The notes: generated from the letters alone by a model not told the origin. A DNA stretch of 64,000 nt from Isoetes taiwanensis (GCA_021234155.1 JAJEKV010000002.1:5990025-6054024); one strand, 5' to 3'; shown: positions 48,701 through 61,350, numbered from the stretch's first letter. Program-made: numbers and translations.

Positions 48701-51700
48701 CCAAGAGGCACAGGATACTTCATTCCTCACTCCAAAGGCGAGCAGCAAGAAAAGATCAGGAAAAAGAGCAATGGAGGTTGAAGATGCGTCTTCCCAAATT
48801 GTGGCCGCCATTTTTACAGTTGGTGCAATAGTGCTGGTTTGCCCTTCTGCAAAATTGGGCCGGATAATCGATTTTTTACAGCAAATGGTGTCCCCAAGGA
48901 ATGGGTCAATAACAAAGCCACTAGAATCAGCAGTATATGCACAGACATGGGTTACCCTTGGTAAGCTGTGCCTTGCCAAGGACAAGTTAGCAAAGCGCTT
49001 CATTCCACTCTTCATTCAGGTAATGCTGCTAACACTTACGAATTTGTTTCTCTTCAATTTTATTTATTATGTGTTGAATTAGCTTCCTACATCACTGGCC
49101 CTTGAATTTGTCTGAAGAGCCTGCTTATATGTCCTGCAGGAATTAGAGAGTACAGAATCAGCTGCTGTACGAAACAATATCATGGTTGCCATGACTGATT
49201 ACTGTATCCGTTATACAGCCTTAATTGATGGGTATACATCTCTCCAGATCACCTCTCTTTTTGTTGTCCTATTTTTCTTGTTTCTCTTCTTTAATATCTT
49301 TACATGAAAGTATATGACCTGCATGGATGAGCTGTCTAGAGAAATGAAATGAAAGGTGTATTTACATCCACATTTGCATCCAGATCCTTGTATCTTTATG
49401 AGCCCCTTGTTCCTCTTTCAAATACTATCTTCTCTTTGATATGCAAAGTGTCTGCGTATCATCCTTATGCCATTGGAACAGCCTTAAAAGTGAGTCAACC
49501 TGTATTCCATACTTATATCACATAGGCTGAGCAGTGCAGAAGCGCATGTTTGTCTGCCATCTGCACTCACTTTGCATAATCATAGCTCCCTAGGTATACA
49601 TGGAAAGGGAGGGAAGGAGGGTTCCCCATTGGTTTGCATATGCTTGGATCACCTTGTGATTTCTTGTACATAGCTCCACTTCTTTGTATACCAATTTATC
49701 ACCCCTTGCATGTTCCTGGTCTCAGTTACTAATCTTTGTCTGTGTGTGAAATTGGTATTTGACTTCTAAGTCGTTGCACATGAGATTTGTGCCTTCAAGT
49801 ATGAAGAGCTCCTTTGAGTCCCTTCAGGTTATTTTTGAAGCAGCTTTACTTCAACTCTCGTATTTTATAGTCAAGCTTCTCAACTTTAGGCCGGTGCTTA
49901 TAGAGTTGAAGTTATTTCTGCATGCAACATTTATTTCAACCTTATATTTTGTTGCTTTAGATTATCTGTGTCACTAAACTTTCACTTTTTACATTGATAC
50001 TTATATTCTGTAAAATTTCTCATGCAAATGCAATTTTGTTTTAGCTTAAGGAACTGACGGAGTCAATCCTTCAGAAATATGATAAACTAATTTGAATAAT
50101 GGAGGAAACATCCTTTACATTAAATCATTTAGAACTCTGAAGTAACATATTGCACTGGAAGTGTCCCATGACCGAACTAGACTTTGAGGGCATATTAATG
50201 TTTGATATTTATATGCTAGGTCTTGTTCAAAGTTTAAACTATGTGTGTACCTTATGATCATGAATGCTGATTGATAATCTTCAGGTACATTCCAAAATTA
50301 ACGAAGTCTTTACGTGATAAGTGCGAAATTGTAAGGAGGCAAGCATTTATACTACTTGCGAGGTTATTACAGGTGATTCCAGCCTATTAGACGGGACTTA
50401 TTTTTTCAAATATTAATATACGTTAATGAAACACTCATATCATGTTCCATGAACCTACTAGACATGAAAGAAGCAATAACAAATAACCACACTGCAGAGG
50501 GACTATGTCAAATGGAGAGGAATACTGTTCCATCGGTTCCTTCTTGCACTAGTGGATGATTCAACAAAAATAAGCCAAATGGCAAGTTTTTTGTTCGGGA
50601 CCATACTTAAGAGTGAGAATTGTCCATGAACGTGGTTTCTGATTGTTATTAAGAATGTTTTCGTTTGTTAACTTGCATTGCAATTTTCCTTTGCAGCAAA
50701 AGCTCCATTATTAGCATACAATAGTTTTGTCGAAGCTATTTTTGTGCTGAATGATTATTGTGCACATGCTGGTGGCAGCAGTGCCTTACAGGTGTCAGAA
50801 AATGAACGCCAACTATTCTCTCTAAGGTAGAGATTTGTTGAACGAGGAGTCTGTCTTTATTTGTCTTCTTACATATAAAGGATCTTGATTATAACTGGAT
50901 GTCATTCAGAGGAAGCAATTCAGACGTGGCTGAAAAAAGAATGCATATCTATAAAGCTCTTCTAAACCAGATGGCACCAGAGCATCTCTTGGCCACATCT
51001 GCAAAGTTATGTGCAGAGATTATAGCCGGAGCAGTTGATGGATTACTTGATTTAAACGATCCTCAAGGTCAATGTGTCTTAGAGGTGGTTATTTTGTTGT
51101 GTAATGGCCTATTCTTCGTTATTATCGCATGTAGCTGACCATGTTTCTAATGTTCTGCAGGATGCGCTAAAAGTTTTGGCATGCAAGGAGTTACGGCTTA
51201 ATAATGCTAGTAACCGAGGGCTCGGAGCAAGTGGGGATGGATTAGAGGAAGAGGACCCTGGCAGTACTGGTGGGGCTTTTGCTGCAGTCAAGGGAAGAGT
51301 GGTGACCCAACTTGCCAAGAGGAATCTAATTCAAAATGCAATTCCAATTTTTATAGAGCTGAAACGGTATTATATCATTCACAAATTATTTCACTATATT
51401 GCTTTTGTAAGACTTTGGCTGAGAGATGTTATGTACAGGTTGTTAGAAAGCAAAAGCAGTCCATTGCTTGGCATGCTAATGGAGTGTATCCGTGTGATGC
51501 TTAAAGACTACAAAAACGAAATAGAAGAGATTTTAGTTGCTGATAGACAACTGCAAAAGGAAATCATGTATGACATGCAAAAGCACGAAGCTAGTAAAGC
51601 CAGATCAAAAGTCGAGGCAGTGATGGAAAAGTCCAGGGATGACACTAATAAAGCCAGCAGTTCTGGAGTGCAGACAAATGAGGCTGAAAGGCCTGCAAAT

Positions 51701-52264
51701 ACCTCACTTGTAAACGAGGAAATGAATGCATACATACCTCCAAATCGTCAACACACTTCATCCAAGGATGATGACTTATCCAAGCAACCGCTACCTGTTT
51801 CTGTGATGAAGACGAAGATGAAAATGAAGATGAAGATGAAGGGGAAGGCTTTAGCCACTTCTGCAACAACTCCTTCAAAGGAAAGGAGTTTAATATCACC
51901 AAGGGTCACTTGGCTAGATCAGACTCCTAAAACCAATACAGGAGCACTGCCAACAAATGGAAGGCCAAGCCTAGGAAAGAGCAGATTTGAATCAATGGTA
52001 CCTGTTGCTCTTCCTATAATTGGGAAATCAATTGCCAAGGCTGTTGGGGATGCGACAGCTGCTGCAACAGTTGCCACTGTATTGCAAGAAGTTGCAACTG
52101 GTAAATCAACTCCGTTAGGATCCATGTCTCTCCCAAGACTGCGCTCAGATGTTTCTAGTCTCACCCATCAACTTCAGCAAGAATGTGACTTGGGTCCTGG
52201 AGATGGCAATGAGGTAATTGCAACTGTGAGGAGAAGACAGTCCTTCAGCTCAGCTGATGAATGA
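45797..52264 (+). CDS. CAP-D3: Condensin-2 complex subunit D3 (CAP-D3)
   Basis: HEAT-repeat subunit of condensin II, which compacts chromatin in the nucleus for mitosis and interphase organisation. My splice model, checked for GT-AG and phase: 45797-47629, 47696-48424, 48558-49019, 49140-49231, 50285-50372, 50498-50612, 50697-50826, 50910-51084, 51161-51366, 51439-52264. This gives 1551 codons, near the usual 1300-1500 aa. The start ATG follows in-frame stops and opens MEDEEQQDM. Exon 1 holds the N-terminal region and first HEAT repeats. Exons 4-7 hold the conserved Cnd1 core (RNNIMVAMTDYCIRYTALID, VRRQAFILLARLLQRDYVKW, FLLALVDDS). The C-terminus is a charged tail with an alternating Lys-Met run (KMKMKMKMKGK) and many Ser/Thr-Pro sites, fitting cell-cycle phosphorylation. 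Intron 4 is long (1053 nt). No disruption is seen. Confidence 0.95.
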
Positions 52265-52496
52265 TTCCAAATGATGGGTCTGTGTCTTTTTGAAGTTGTA
52301 AATATATATTTGTAAATAAGAACATTGAATATGCCATTTCATGTGTATAATATTGCTGGAAATAAGAACTCAAGGGATAGGGTTATTATTGTTTATCCAG
52401 TGAATGATTTTAGCTCGGCACAGTTTTCAACCACTTGGGCAGGCATGAAGGCATTTTGTAGTCTCGTGACAGAGCAATTTTCCTGCTTTGGATTCA

Positions 52497-52502
52497 AATA
52501 AA
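52497..52502 (+). promoter_or_regulatory. Candidate polyadenylation signal for CAP-D3
   Basis: AATAAA 233 bp after the CAP-D3 stop codon. An AT-rich stretch with TATATATTTGTAAATAA at 52303-52319 is an alternative. Plant signals are loose, so this is only a candidate. Confidence 0.35.
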
Positions 52503-53416
52503 AGTCAGGGTACCTGATATGATAAAAGTGACAGCTCTTGAACGTGCGTCCTAAAACACTTTTGCTTGTAAGCTTCTTCAAACTAACGTATACACCAAAT
52601 AGATTTATCAAATTAGTTTATGAAGCTCGATACTTGATAGCCGCATAACAGTGATGTGACGTTACGAAAACTAGGCATTTGATGAGATCGAGGACTCTGT
52701 GCAGATAGGTTCTGCACAAACGAACAAGTTTTTTTATTCCCCTAGATAACATGCATTTGCAGGGCGATGCCCTAGCCTTTCCTGAAATTCACCTCCGAGA
52801 TTGCTCCCGTGCAGCAACGTGTGTATGACATTCATCTTCTCACATTAGTGATACATATTCGAACTACCTCGGTCGTTGGTCTATGATGTTAGGGCCAGAT
52901 AGATTCCACTGTGGAAATTAGGCTAGTGTCAGTTCTGCCTAAACCAATTTTACAATGGCACGTGGTAACTACCACTTGTGGTCTGATTCCATTGCAAGAG
53001 TTAGCAATTACCAAAACACCTCTCCTAAAACCAACATGGAAATGGGGTCTCAAAATCCGTGCAGGATTAAACCCTGTGTTAACACCTAGCACATCCCTAC
53101 AATCTGGACTGGAAAGAGGGATGCAAATTCCGTGCAGATGTAATATGACTGGCTATAACAGGTTTAACTTAATTAAATTACATTTAAGTTAAAGTTTCAG
53201 CAGAAAGTATAAACATTGAAAATTTCGTATCATTCAAATTTTGGTTCATCTAAAACCATGTTTCACATTCGAAATTTTAGTATCAAGTTTCACATTGAAA
53301 TGTTTCACATAGTTTCAGATTGAAATGTTGGTCACAATTTCACATTGAAATGCTTGATCACAGTTTCACAAACATGTAAAATCATCAGACTGAATATCCA
53401 TCATGAAATCACAGCT

Positions 53417-54090
53417 TCAGAGTGAATTTTGCAGGAAACAACATCCCAATCTGCATGCATAAAGATTTGATGTTTCTACTCCATCCCAACCTGCATGAGA
53501 AACCAACAAAAAGACAAAAAAACTCTAACAATACCTAAAGCTCGAGTCGTCTCCCGGCCAGAAGATGTTTGGAAATGTGCATTCCGACCTGCATGCACAA
53601 AAACTTAGAAAGAAATCATCAAATCACAAAAAAATAATGGAATACCTATACCAGGAGTCTCCTGCTGGCCAGGACTGCCGTCAAGAACTCCCATTCCACC
53701 TGCATTTAACAAAAACACAGATATAAGATAAAAAATAAAAAAAACTTTAAAAAATGCATGTGAATACCTGCAATAGAAGCTCCAAAACTGAGAAAAGACG
53801 ACTGGCCACCTTCAAAACTACCTGCTGAAACACCAAAACGAAAAATGAAGCAGCAAAATCCCAAAAATGAAGCGTTTAATCCACAAAATGGATGAATGCC
53901 TCCTTGCACCAAACCGAAGGGCCCTATGAATGCAAAATGACGAGCCGAGGGGCCTCGGAGGATGTCTCTCTGACGGCGCCATAGCCGGACCTCCACCTCG
54001 CAGAAAATAGGGGATAAAAAAAGGGGGACAATTTTGATCCCCCATTCCATGTTGTGGGGGCCCACACCGGAATGAGGTCCCAATGGCCAT
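53417..54090 (-). CDS. Predicted small gene with three 54-nt exons
   Basis: Minus-strand model: exon 1 54090-53910, exon 2 53821-53768, exon 3 53699-53646, exon 4 53588-53535, exon 5 53490-53417 (TGA). Introns are 88, 68, 57 and 44 nt, T-rich. All three internal exons are exactly 54 nt, phase 1, preceded by CAG and followed by GTATT. Every exon joins in frame, giving 139 codons including stop. Each internal exon begins with a Gly codon completed across the splice site and is rich in Gly, Ser and Thr. Exons 3 and 4 share a CTGGCC...GGAGAC-like stretch, suggesting exon duplication. The ATG could be at 54090 or 53982. No family is recognised. The last intron is very short, so the 3' end is the least certain. 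Confidence 0.45.
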
Positions 54091-54379
54091 GCCCCCATAT
54101 AAAAATGCTGCGCTTGCTTAATTGACAAGGGTGATCCCCTCGCCTTTAAAGCTTGAATCAAATGCCAGACAAATATTGCTGTTGATTCCCAAAAAACATG
54201 ATCTTAAACATCTATTTTGAATTGGCTTCATACTGCCACTGCTGCAATGGAATGAGAGGTATTGCCCTAAAAAGAAGGCCGAAAGTTAAGATACGAGAGA
54301 GACGCGACGTTGCCACATGTGGAATCTGGCCCTTATGACCCAGAACATATTATGACCATAACATATGAGGTGCTACATA

Positions 54380-54525
54380 TTTGCTACATATTTTAAACAA
54401 GGTGCGCCCTGGACTACCAAAGTCGTTGGATCCGCCGAGCATTAGTGATACATATTCAAAATGATTTGCTACATATTCTAACTGAAATGCGCCCCGGACT
54501 ACCTGAGCGGGTGGATCCGTCGAAC
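54380..54525 (+). repeat. Diverged 61-bp direct repeat, 85-bp period
   Basis: 54380-54440 and 54465-54525 share TTTGCTACATATT, TGCGCCC-GGACTACC and GTGGATCCG/GTTGGATCCG-like ends with about 75 percent identity by eye. A GTGATACATATTC phrase in the spacer also occurs near 52847-52860. Confidence 0.7.
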
Positions 54526-56390
54526 CTTCAAGCCGGAGCATGGGTGTGCACATCTCGCTGCGATTTCATAATTTATTTTTTAGGATGCGTATGCGTTCAA
54601 AATATGAAATACGAGTGCACCTATAATCTTTGAATGTAAAATAAAGGGAATTTAACCTCTAAAAAATAAATCAAATGTCTTGATAAAAACACATTGACGC
54701 ATACAACTAGTGATATAGCTATTGAATCTTATTTTCTTTCTTTGAAAACAACCCATTCAATGTTTTAGAGAAATAATCTATGGTTTCAGGCATGGTCAGT
54801 TATACATCCAAATCATATCCCCCTGGAACCCCCAAGTTATTATGCTACATATTCCAGACAATCAAAGCAAAGCAAACTTCTCAGCTCAATGTAAATTGTA
54901 AGTGTATAGAGAAATCCTCTAAATTAGCATATAACACTCTTATATGGAAATTCCTGTGTGCCTGCCACAATAAGAGCAAGATCTCATTTCTACAATGCGA
55001 ATATCCACAACACTATTTAGAGTCCATGAAAGCATCCATGTAATTTCCATTTCACATAGAGATTAACATCAAGGTACATGCCAATAGAAGAAGCATACCA
55101 TAGCACATATAATAAAAAAGCACAGGGTAGAAAATTCCTAAAGGGATATTGAAGTTATATGTGCACCATCACTTCTAAGGCCAGATTCTATGGAACATGA
55201 TTCCTCATCGTCTTATTTCCTTCTCTTGCCATGTGCTCCATGGGCTGCATAACAAAAGAAACAATTATTGCTTCGGATTCAAAGCAATATTGTGCCACAC
55301 CTAGGGGGTCATTAAGGAACTAGCATTAAAATTGACCTTAAAATAAAATAGTAAACTAGATCTTAGGATGGGGTATCATTTTTTTTGGATAGTGGTTGTT
55401 TGATCTTATAATAAAGAAGATATATTCTGGCCATTTAACCTTTAAATTTAAAATAAATTAGATATTTTCTAATTTTAGGAAGATAACAAATATTTAAAAA
55501 AAACTTTCCAAGTTCCGTCTCCCATTCTGGTTGAGATTAGTTCTCTTGTTGGAAGCAGAAGAAGCCAAGCTTTTGAAGCCAAGCTTTTGTTGTGGATAGC
55601 CGGAGCCAGATCCATGGAGCCATGAATGGGTGCGAGCATTTTTTGCATATTAATTAGTAAAAGTTCTTTTGCTTATCTTACGAGAGCTAGATAGATTAAT
55701 TACTTAGCTAGGAACTGACCCTTGTATGACTATCTAAATTTTATTAACCGTTATTCATTTATTTTGGGATTATGTCTGTTCCAAAATCATGCCACTTTGG
55801 TGCATAATTAGGGAATGAGTTGTTGTGAAGCCTCTTTTGTAATGTGCAAAATGTGATAGTAGACATATATATTACATTGTTGTTTTTACTTTATTAAAAA
55901 TCCATAGTGAAATTCCTCGACGCCTTATCTAGGATTCATAAAAACCCTTATCATATACATATTACACTAGACTGCCCCTAAAAAAACCCCATATTTCTAT
56001 ATGTGTATGTACGGTTTAAGTAAAAAAAACCCACCCGATTAACTCACATGTTATATACGGCCTACATTATGTGAAATCTCCGGGTGAATTCCATTGCATC
56101 GATGCAAATACAAACAAACTTATTGAACAGTGGAAAATGCATAAAGTAATATAATATTGCAGGTTTCTCTTATTCAATAATTGGAGAATAAACTCCTTTT
56201 TTGTACATACTTCAAAATGACGTAGATAAGGGGCTTAAGATTCACCTTTGATGGAAGCAAATGTTTGGAGCTGCCTTTCCGGGTTGCCTTCTTAAAGATA
56301 AACCTTTATATCTGAAGCCAATTGAGTTTATATACTAGAAGTATCAAGACAGGAATGAGAGTAACACACTTATAGTAGACGACTCCGAGT
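54526..56390. other. No gene seen
   Basis: AT-rich. Contains an exact 14-bp tandem duplication (GAAGCCAAGCTTTT at 55561-55574 and 55575-55588). No other structure is supported. Confidence 0.5.
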
Positions 56391-56395
56391 TCAAG

Positions 56396-56682
56396 ATGCT
56401 TTTCAATCCCAACGAAAATTGCATATGCCCACCTTCATGGCATGAAAAGGATGTGGAAGACACAGGTCTCTTGACACTTTTGCAACCATGGCTAAAGGGT
56501 CTGTTGACAACAACAGACCTGCAACAGTATGTGAAGCAGAACCCTTTACATAATCCAACCGACACACTAACAACAGCTGTCTGGAGGCAAATGGTTTCAG
56601 AGGGCTACAGGGACAGAGATGCCTTGTACAGGCTGTGGAATGACCAAATTTTGAATGTAATGTAATGTAATGTAATGTAATA
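56396..56682 (+). other. 89-aa ORF ending in an (AATGT)n tail
   Basis: An open frame with protein-like composition (contains ENCICPPSWHEKD, LLTLLQPWLKGLL and VWRQMVSEGYRDRDALYRLW) stops at 56665 inside a pentanucleotide run, AATGT repeated about five times from 56654. The arrangement resembles the end of a retroposon with a simple-repeat tail, as in the LINE at 41202-41225, but I cannot match the protein to LINE ORF2. Confidence 0.3.
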
Positions 56683-57126
56683 TAAATTTCAAACATGAAC
56701 AATAAACTTGTATATATTGGCTTCACATCTCCTATGACCAGGTTGTATATCTTGTAGCGATATCTAATACAAGAGTTTTTATCTCCATACATCGATCTAC
56801 ATGTTGCACTTTCTGCTTTGTTTCATAAATCAAAAGAAAAGCCATTGATATTCTTTATAACAAGTTCACAGAATAGGTTAACTTCTTGATGCAACAATTG
56901 ATGAACATTTTATACTTTCTGATTTACATTGTGGTTGAAAACAGGATATTGTGTGATACTAAAATTGAAGTATATAAATGTACTTTAGACTAAAAAATAA
57001 GTAACTTAGAAGAAACTTGCAGCAAGCGACAAGTTTTCTGAATTTAACAGAAGACGATGGCAAATATGAAAGTTCCTTTGTACTCATATGCACTTAACAA
57101 TCTCAAATAGGCTTGATATAAGCATG

Positions 57127-60100
57127 TCATGCACCTCTCGTGTGATCATGCATGTTGTATGTGCCCCCTTCAATTTTTGCTGGTATCAATACTATTTTGT
57201 CATCCAACAACTTGTACTTGCGGTTTGTGCCTTGCAGCAGTTTATAGTAATGACCAACTATAACCCTGTCATCAGCAAGCATTCTATTTCCATAGTCGTC
57301 AACCATGTCTTCCTGAAGAGTATGCATCTCCTTCATGCATAGGAGAATGAAGTATGGAACATTTTCATGATTCCCTAGAGCGGCAAGCAAAAGATGCAAA
57401 TATGTCTCCAATTTAGAGTACTTCGGATAGTTCTTGCTCATCAACTGCAAATAGAACAACTAGCTCTTCTTGTTCATAACCTGGGCCAAACTAGGCTCCA
57501 GTTTGTGCAGCTTCCACGCAACAATGCTGGAGATTTTCACGTTCTCCCCATCTGAAATTCAAGCAACCATTGCAAAAACATGACATGGATCTATACATGA
57601 CAAGTGTTGGGTCAGCTGGATTAATAACAGACACACAATGTATAGCTAGAGTACTAGGCAATGTCTCACAACTTGAACGAGGGTCCATGCTATGACCTCC
57701 CATATGACTCTGTCCATTTTGCACTTCTTTTGTTTGAGCAAACTGCAAGCAGAATTGGTACCCAAAATCGGAACACTATTCTCTTTCCTTTTCTTATATG
57801 GAAGGAACCTTTTCTCCAAAGCGGGCTGCCGGTCATGTTCTCATTTCCCATGACCTGAGCTAAAATAATTCCACTGCATTCTAATTCCATACCTGTTATA
57901 ATACTGGGCCACATTCAAATAGAAGGCTTGAGAATACTTAAACTGAGCAACACACCCATCAGACTACATGACATGGTATTTGATGTGCTCGAAACGTTTT
58001 TGCATCATCCAAGTATGGTGTTTCTTGAGTGCATCCTGAACAAAGAAAGCATCATGCTTCATAACATCGTAAACATACAAATGAACAGTTTTTTCAGCTC
58101 GACGTTGACTTTCATCATGGTTATATGCGCCAAAATGGTTATCTGGTCATCGTTCCAATGCTCGGATTGAACCTCCCTGAGTGGCTGCAAAGTATAGTTC
58201 TGTGCAAAGTCCATTACTGACAAAACAGAATCATCCCTCAAATTTTGCACTGATTTCTTGAATTGTTTGCTCTACCAACTTGCTGAAAAGTTGTGAATAG
58301 TGAACCTTGCAAGGTGCTGAAACATCTTGTCAAGCAATGTACCTGGACTCTTGCTTTCAGTAACAAGCTTCAGCCTCTTTGAAGTGCCAGCTTTGGAAGG
58401 TTCGTTCACGTACTTTTTTTTTTTTTTTAAAGAATATAAGAATATATTAAACCACTAGAATGCGATCAAGTACAATGATAAGTGTGGTGCTAAGAAATGA
58501 AGCGCCCATCATGATCCACAATCTGTAGGAATGTCGACCAAATTTCCCGCTTAACTGTGCCAGACAAGCTGGAGACTTGGTAAGCCTGCCACAACTTATG
58601 CCTCAACATCGGAACCAATCGAGAAGGGCTAAGCACTGCATTCTGGAAGACCTTCGCTCTCCTTCTTTTCCAAATCAGCCACAAAAGCCAAGCTCTGCAT
58701 AAATGAAACGCCGCCGGCTTGGCTTTGCCGCCTTCACCGCTAGGAAGGACTCCCAAGAGAATCTTCTGACTGCATAGTGAAGTCCCAAAGAGGGCTCTCA
58801 CCCAGGACCAAGCTGCCCCTACCTCTGTGCATAGCACAAAGCAGTGCTCAATGGTCTCACGTCGCCTCCCACATAAAGGGCATGTTTCCGCTACCTGAGG
58901 CTTGAACCTGTGGACTCGAACATTCACCCTGAGGCTACGGTGCAAGATCTGCCACAAAAGAGTACGGATTTTAGGAGGAGGCAATGTATTCCACACCCAC
59001 TTCCACATGGCGGGCCACTTACTCCCGGAAGCTTAAGCGACCACTTATCCGGCGGCAGCGTGTCTGGCGCTAGGAGCACATAAGCCGATGCTACAAACTA
59101 AGATGCATCAAGTCCACTATGCGACTTCCAAACGCGATTGACTTGAGAAGACAACTGCAATGGAATAGCATTGGCAATTCTCGCCCAAGTCCGTATGTCC
59201 CAATCAGCCAAGGCCAAATCTCTCCTAAAAAACTCCCACGGGCGCCAGATGACCCTCCCAATACCCGATCCACGGATGGATGTTACCCCTGCAAGCAATC
59301 CATCGGTGAGAAAACACGGGTGTAGGGAAGAGGCCAAGGGAGATGCAGAGTCCAAGGATACCCGTGAGAAAGGGCGATGAGGCTACCATACACTTGCTAG
59401 GATCCAATGAGAAGAGAACCTTGACCACCTTCCGTGCCTTGGGGAGACCCTTAAGAAAAGGCTAAGCATGAGGGAATGGCCGCAAATCCTCAAAACAGAG
59501 CCCACGATAACCGAAAGCTGGAATAGCCGGCTTCCTAAACACAATAGAGTGACGGTTTAATCGTGCCTAACAGAGCCAAACACGGGGATTGTTGCTCCCG
59601 CAACAACCGCCCGGATGAATTTCGACACGGAACCTTCGTGGTGCAACGACACATCAAGCATACCCAAACCCCCGCGCATGCGGGGACTTTTACACACTTC
59701 CACCACGCGACCTTCTTTGTAGCCCCTCATTCCCTCCCCAAACAAAATTGCGAATGGTGTCATCCAACTCCTTAACCACACTTTCGGCAGCAAGTATGCG
59801 TGAGGTGCGTAAACATGAGTGCTTCTGAGCGACTTGGCTACCGAATCCTACCGGTCATGGTGAGTTTACTTCCCCTCCACCAATTCAAATGTCGCTTAAG
59901 ATTACGTAATGTCTCCGTCCAAATTGCTCTAGCATTAATGTCCAAGCCAAATGGTATGCCTAACAGTTTGGCGGTACGTGTGTGGCGGTGTTAGAGCCTT
60001 AACCGACTCAACCACGCGGGAGGAGGTTCCTCCAGTACCCACATGGCCGAAAGCACCGACCCGGTTAAGCAAGCATCCCGAAGCTAAAGAAAAGGCATCC

Positions 60101-60925
60101 AAAATATTCTTGGTCGCCTCGGAGATTGGACTCATCTGCATGAAGAAAGAGGAATGTATCATCATAAAATTATTTGCAAACACCTTTGCGACCCATCATC
60201 CATGTGGAGACCTTGCACCAAATTGTCGCAAGAATTGCCACCAAAAAAAGTGCGAGAGAGCTTACGCCACTATAGTGAGCAGGAAGGGGGCCAGCGGACA
60301 TCCCCGCCTAATGCCTCGACCCACGAGAGAAGATTGAAGAGGTCTCACCCTGACACCACAATGTCGCCCTAGCAGACACGTGCAGCTTCATAACCGTTTC
60401 CCTGAAACTAGGCCCGCACCCAAAGGCCTGCATCATATCGACCAAGAACGCGCCACCGACAATCGTCATAAGCCTTAGCAAAATCCGACTTAAGAAAAAC
60501 AAGGGGTCTGCCTCATCCTCTGAGCCCAATGCACTCCCTCAAAAGCGGTGACCACATTATGAAGAATATTCACGAGGTATAAAACCGGCATCGCTCTGCA
60601 CTAATTGCGTGAACTAGTACTGGCTTAAGCCTCTCAGCCAAAGCCTTAGCAATGATTTTATACACTACAGACAACAGAGTAATAGGCCTCCAGTGTAAAC
60701 ACTTGCCATTCAATGTTCTCATTCTGCGACTCTTTCTCCTTAGGACAAATTTGAATATTTTCAGTGGCACAGCTCTGGCACTCTCCCTTAATACAATCCA
60801 AATTGTGCCACTTTTTACCTTCCTTGTCATAGACTATAGCTCTCCACATAGAGCTAACATTTTGAAATGTTTTCGAAGGAGCTTGGCACACGCCATTGTT
60901 CACAACAAGAGAATGGTCATTTTGC
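57127..60925 (-). pseudogene. DDE-like transposase gene remnant, split by a LINE
   Basis: Minus-strand blocks in order: 60925-60700 with KKWHNLDCIKGECQSC then CPKE and IEWQVFTLE; the LINE insert (58414-60692); then 58413 onward with LLDKMFQHLARFTIHNFSAS, VMDFAQNYTLQPLREVQSEHW (first Asp), a frameshift, DVMKHDAFFVQ, a stop directly before SDGCVAQFK (second Asp), QWNYFSSGHGK, then a C-terminal region at 57914-57127 including DDRVIVGHYYKLL. The D-F-A-x-N-Y, S-D-G-x-x-x-Q-F-K and S-x-H-G-K series is known to me from transposon-derived proteins in animals and lower plants, but I cannot name the superfamily. Multiple frameshifts and stops make it non-functional. Joining the codons on both sides of the LINE restores a continuous reading. 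Confidence 0.65.
58414..60692 (-). mobile_element. 5'-truncated LINE with RT and zf-RVT domains
   Basis: Minus-strand ORF2 remnant beginning inside the RT fingers (HWRPITLLSVVYKIIAKALAE at about 60690-60630). Next come FLVDMMQAFGCGPSFRETV (about 60450), a catalytic box decayed to FANNF (about 60175, normally F-A-D-D), PRMRGGLGMLDVSLHHEGSV (about 59670), and the zf-RVT region CPLCGRRRETIEHC (about 58860). It ends in a 14-base T run on the plus strand (58414-58427), i.e. the LINE A-tail. Its 5' edge shares CTCCAGTG-like bases with the target, and no target-site duplication is evident. It lies within the transposase remnant, so it is the younger insertion. Confidence 0.85.
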
Positions 60926-61350
60926 GACGTGGGCTTGCGACGTTCCTGCGATGTGACGTCGCAATTGACGTGACCATGCGACGTCAATGCGACATCACGT
61001 CGCAGGAACGTCGCATGCGACGTGTACTGCGACGTCTGACACTCGTGACCTGGCAGATTTGTCACGCCAGGTGGATGTCGGTGCCAAGTGGACGACAGTT
61101 GCCACATTTGCGACGTCACGTCGCATGCGACGTCGCGTCACTTGGTCTATCTGTCACGCCAGGTGGACTGGGGCCCCGGGTGGATGACAGGTGACACGCC
61201 AGGTGGATGTCTGCGACGTGATGTCGCATGCGACGTGACGTGACATTACAGAATGGATGACACGTCAGTACGTATTTGCCAAGTGTACTGCCAAGTTGTA
61301 GGTGACCTGGCAGGTGACCGTTGACAATACGTCGCGTGCGACGTATACAG
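60921..61350. repeat. Dense TGCGACGT / ACGT-core motif cluster
   Basis: By hand count about 20 ACGT cores in 430 bp, mostly as GCGACGT, GACGTC or TGACGT in both orientations, many directly palindromic. A second repeated phrase, TGTCACGCCAGGTGGA or close variants, occurs near 61060, 61151 and 61190. CpG content is far higher than in flanking sequence to the left. It directly abuts the 5' part of the transposase remnant. Confidence 0.85.
60936..61015. repeat. 35-bp-arm hairpin within the ACGT cluster
   Basis: Left arm 60936-60971 and right arm 60981-61015 are inverted copies with two mismatches (both C/T type) and one single-base bulge, around a loop of about 9 bases. The first 15 bp (TGCGACGTTCCTGCG) pair perfectly. 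Confidence 0.85.

Noticed and set aside
53417-53821. Collagen-like gene because of 54-nt exons
   Set aside because: The encoded 18-residue units begin with Gly but lack a Gly-X-Y triplet pattern.
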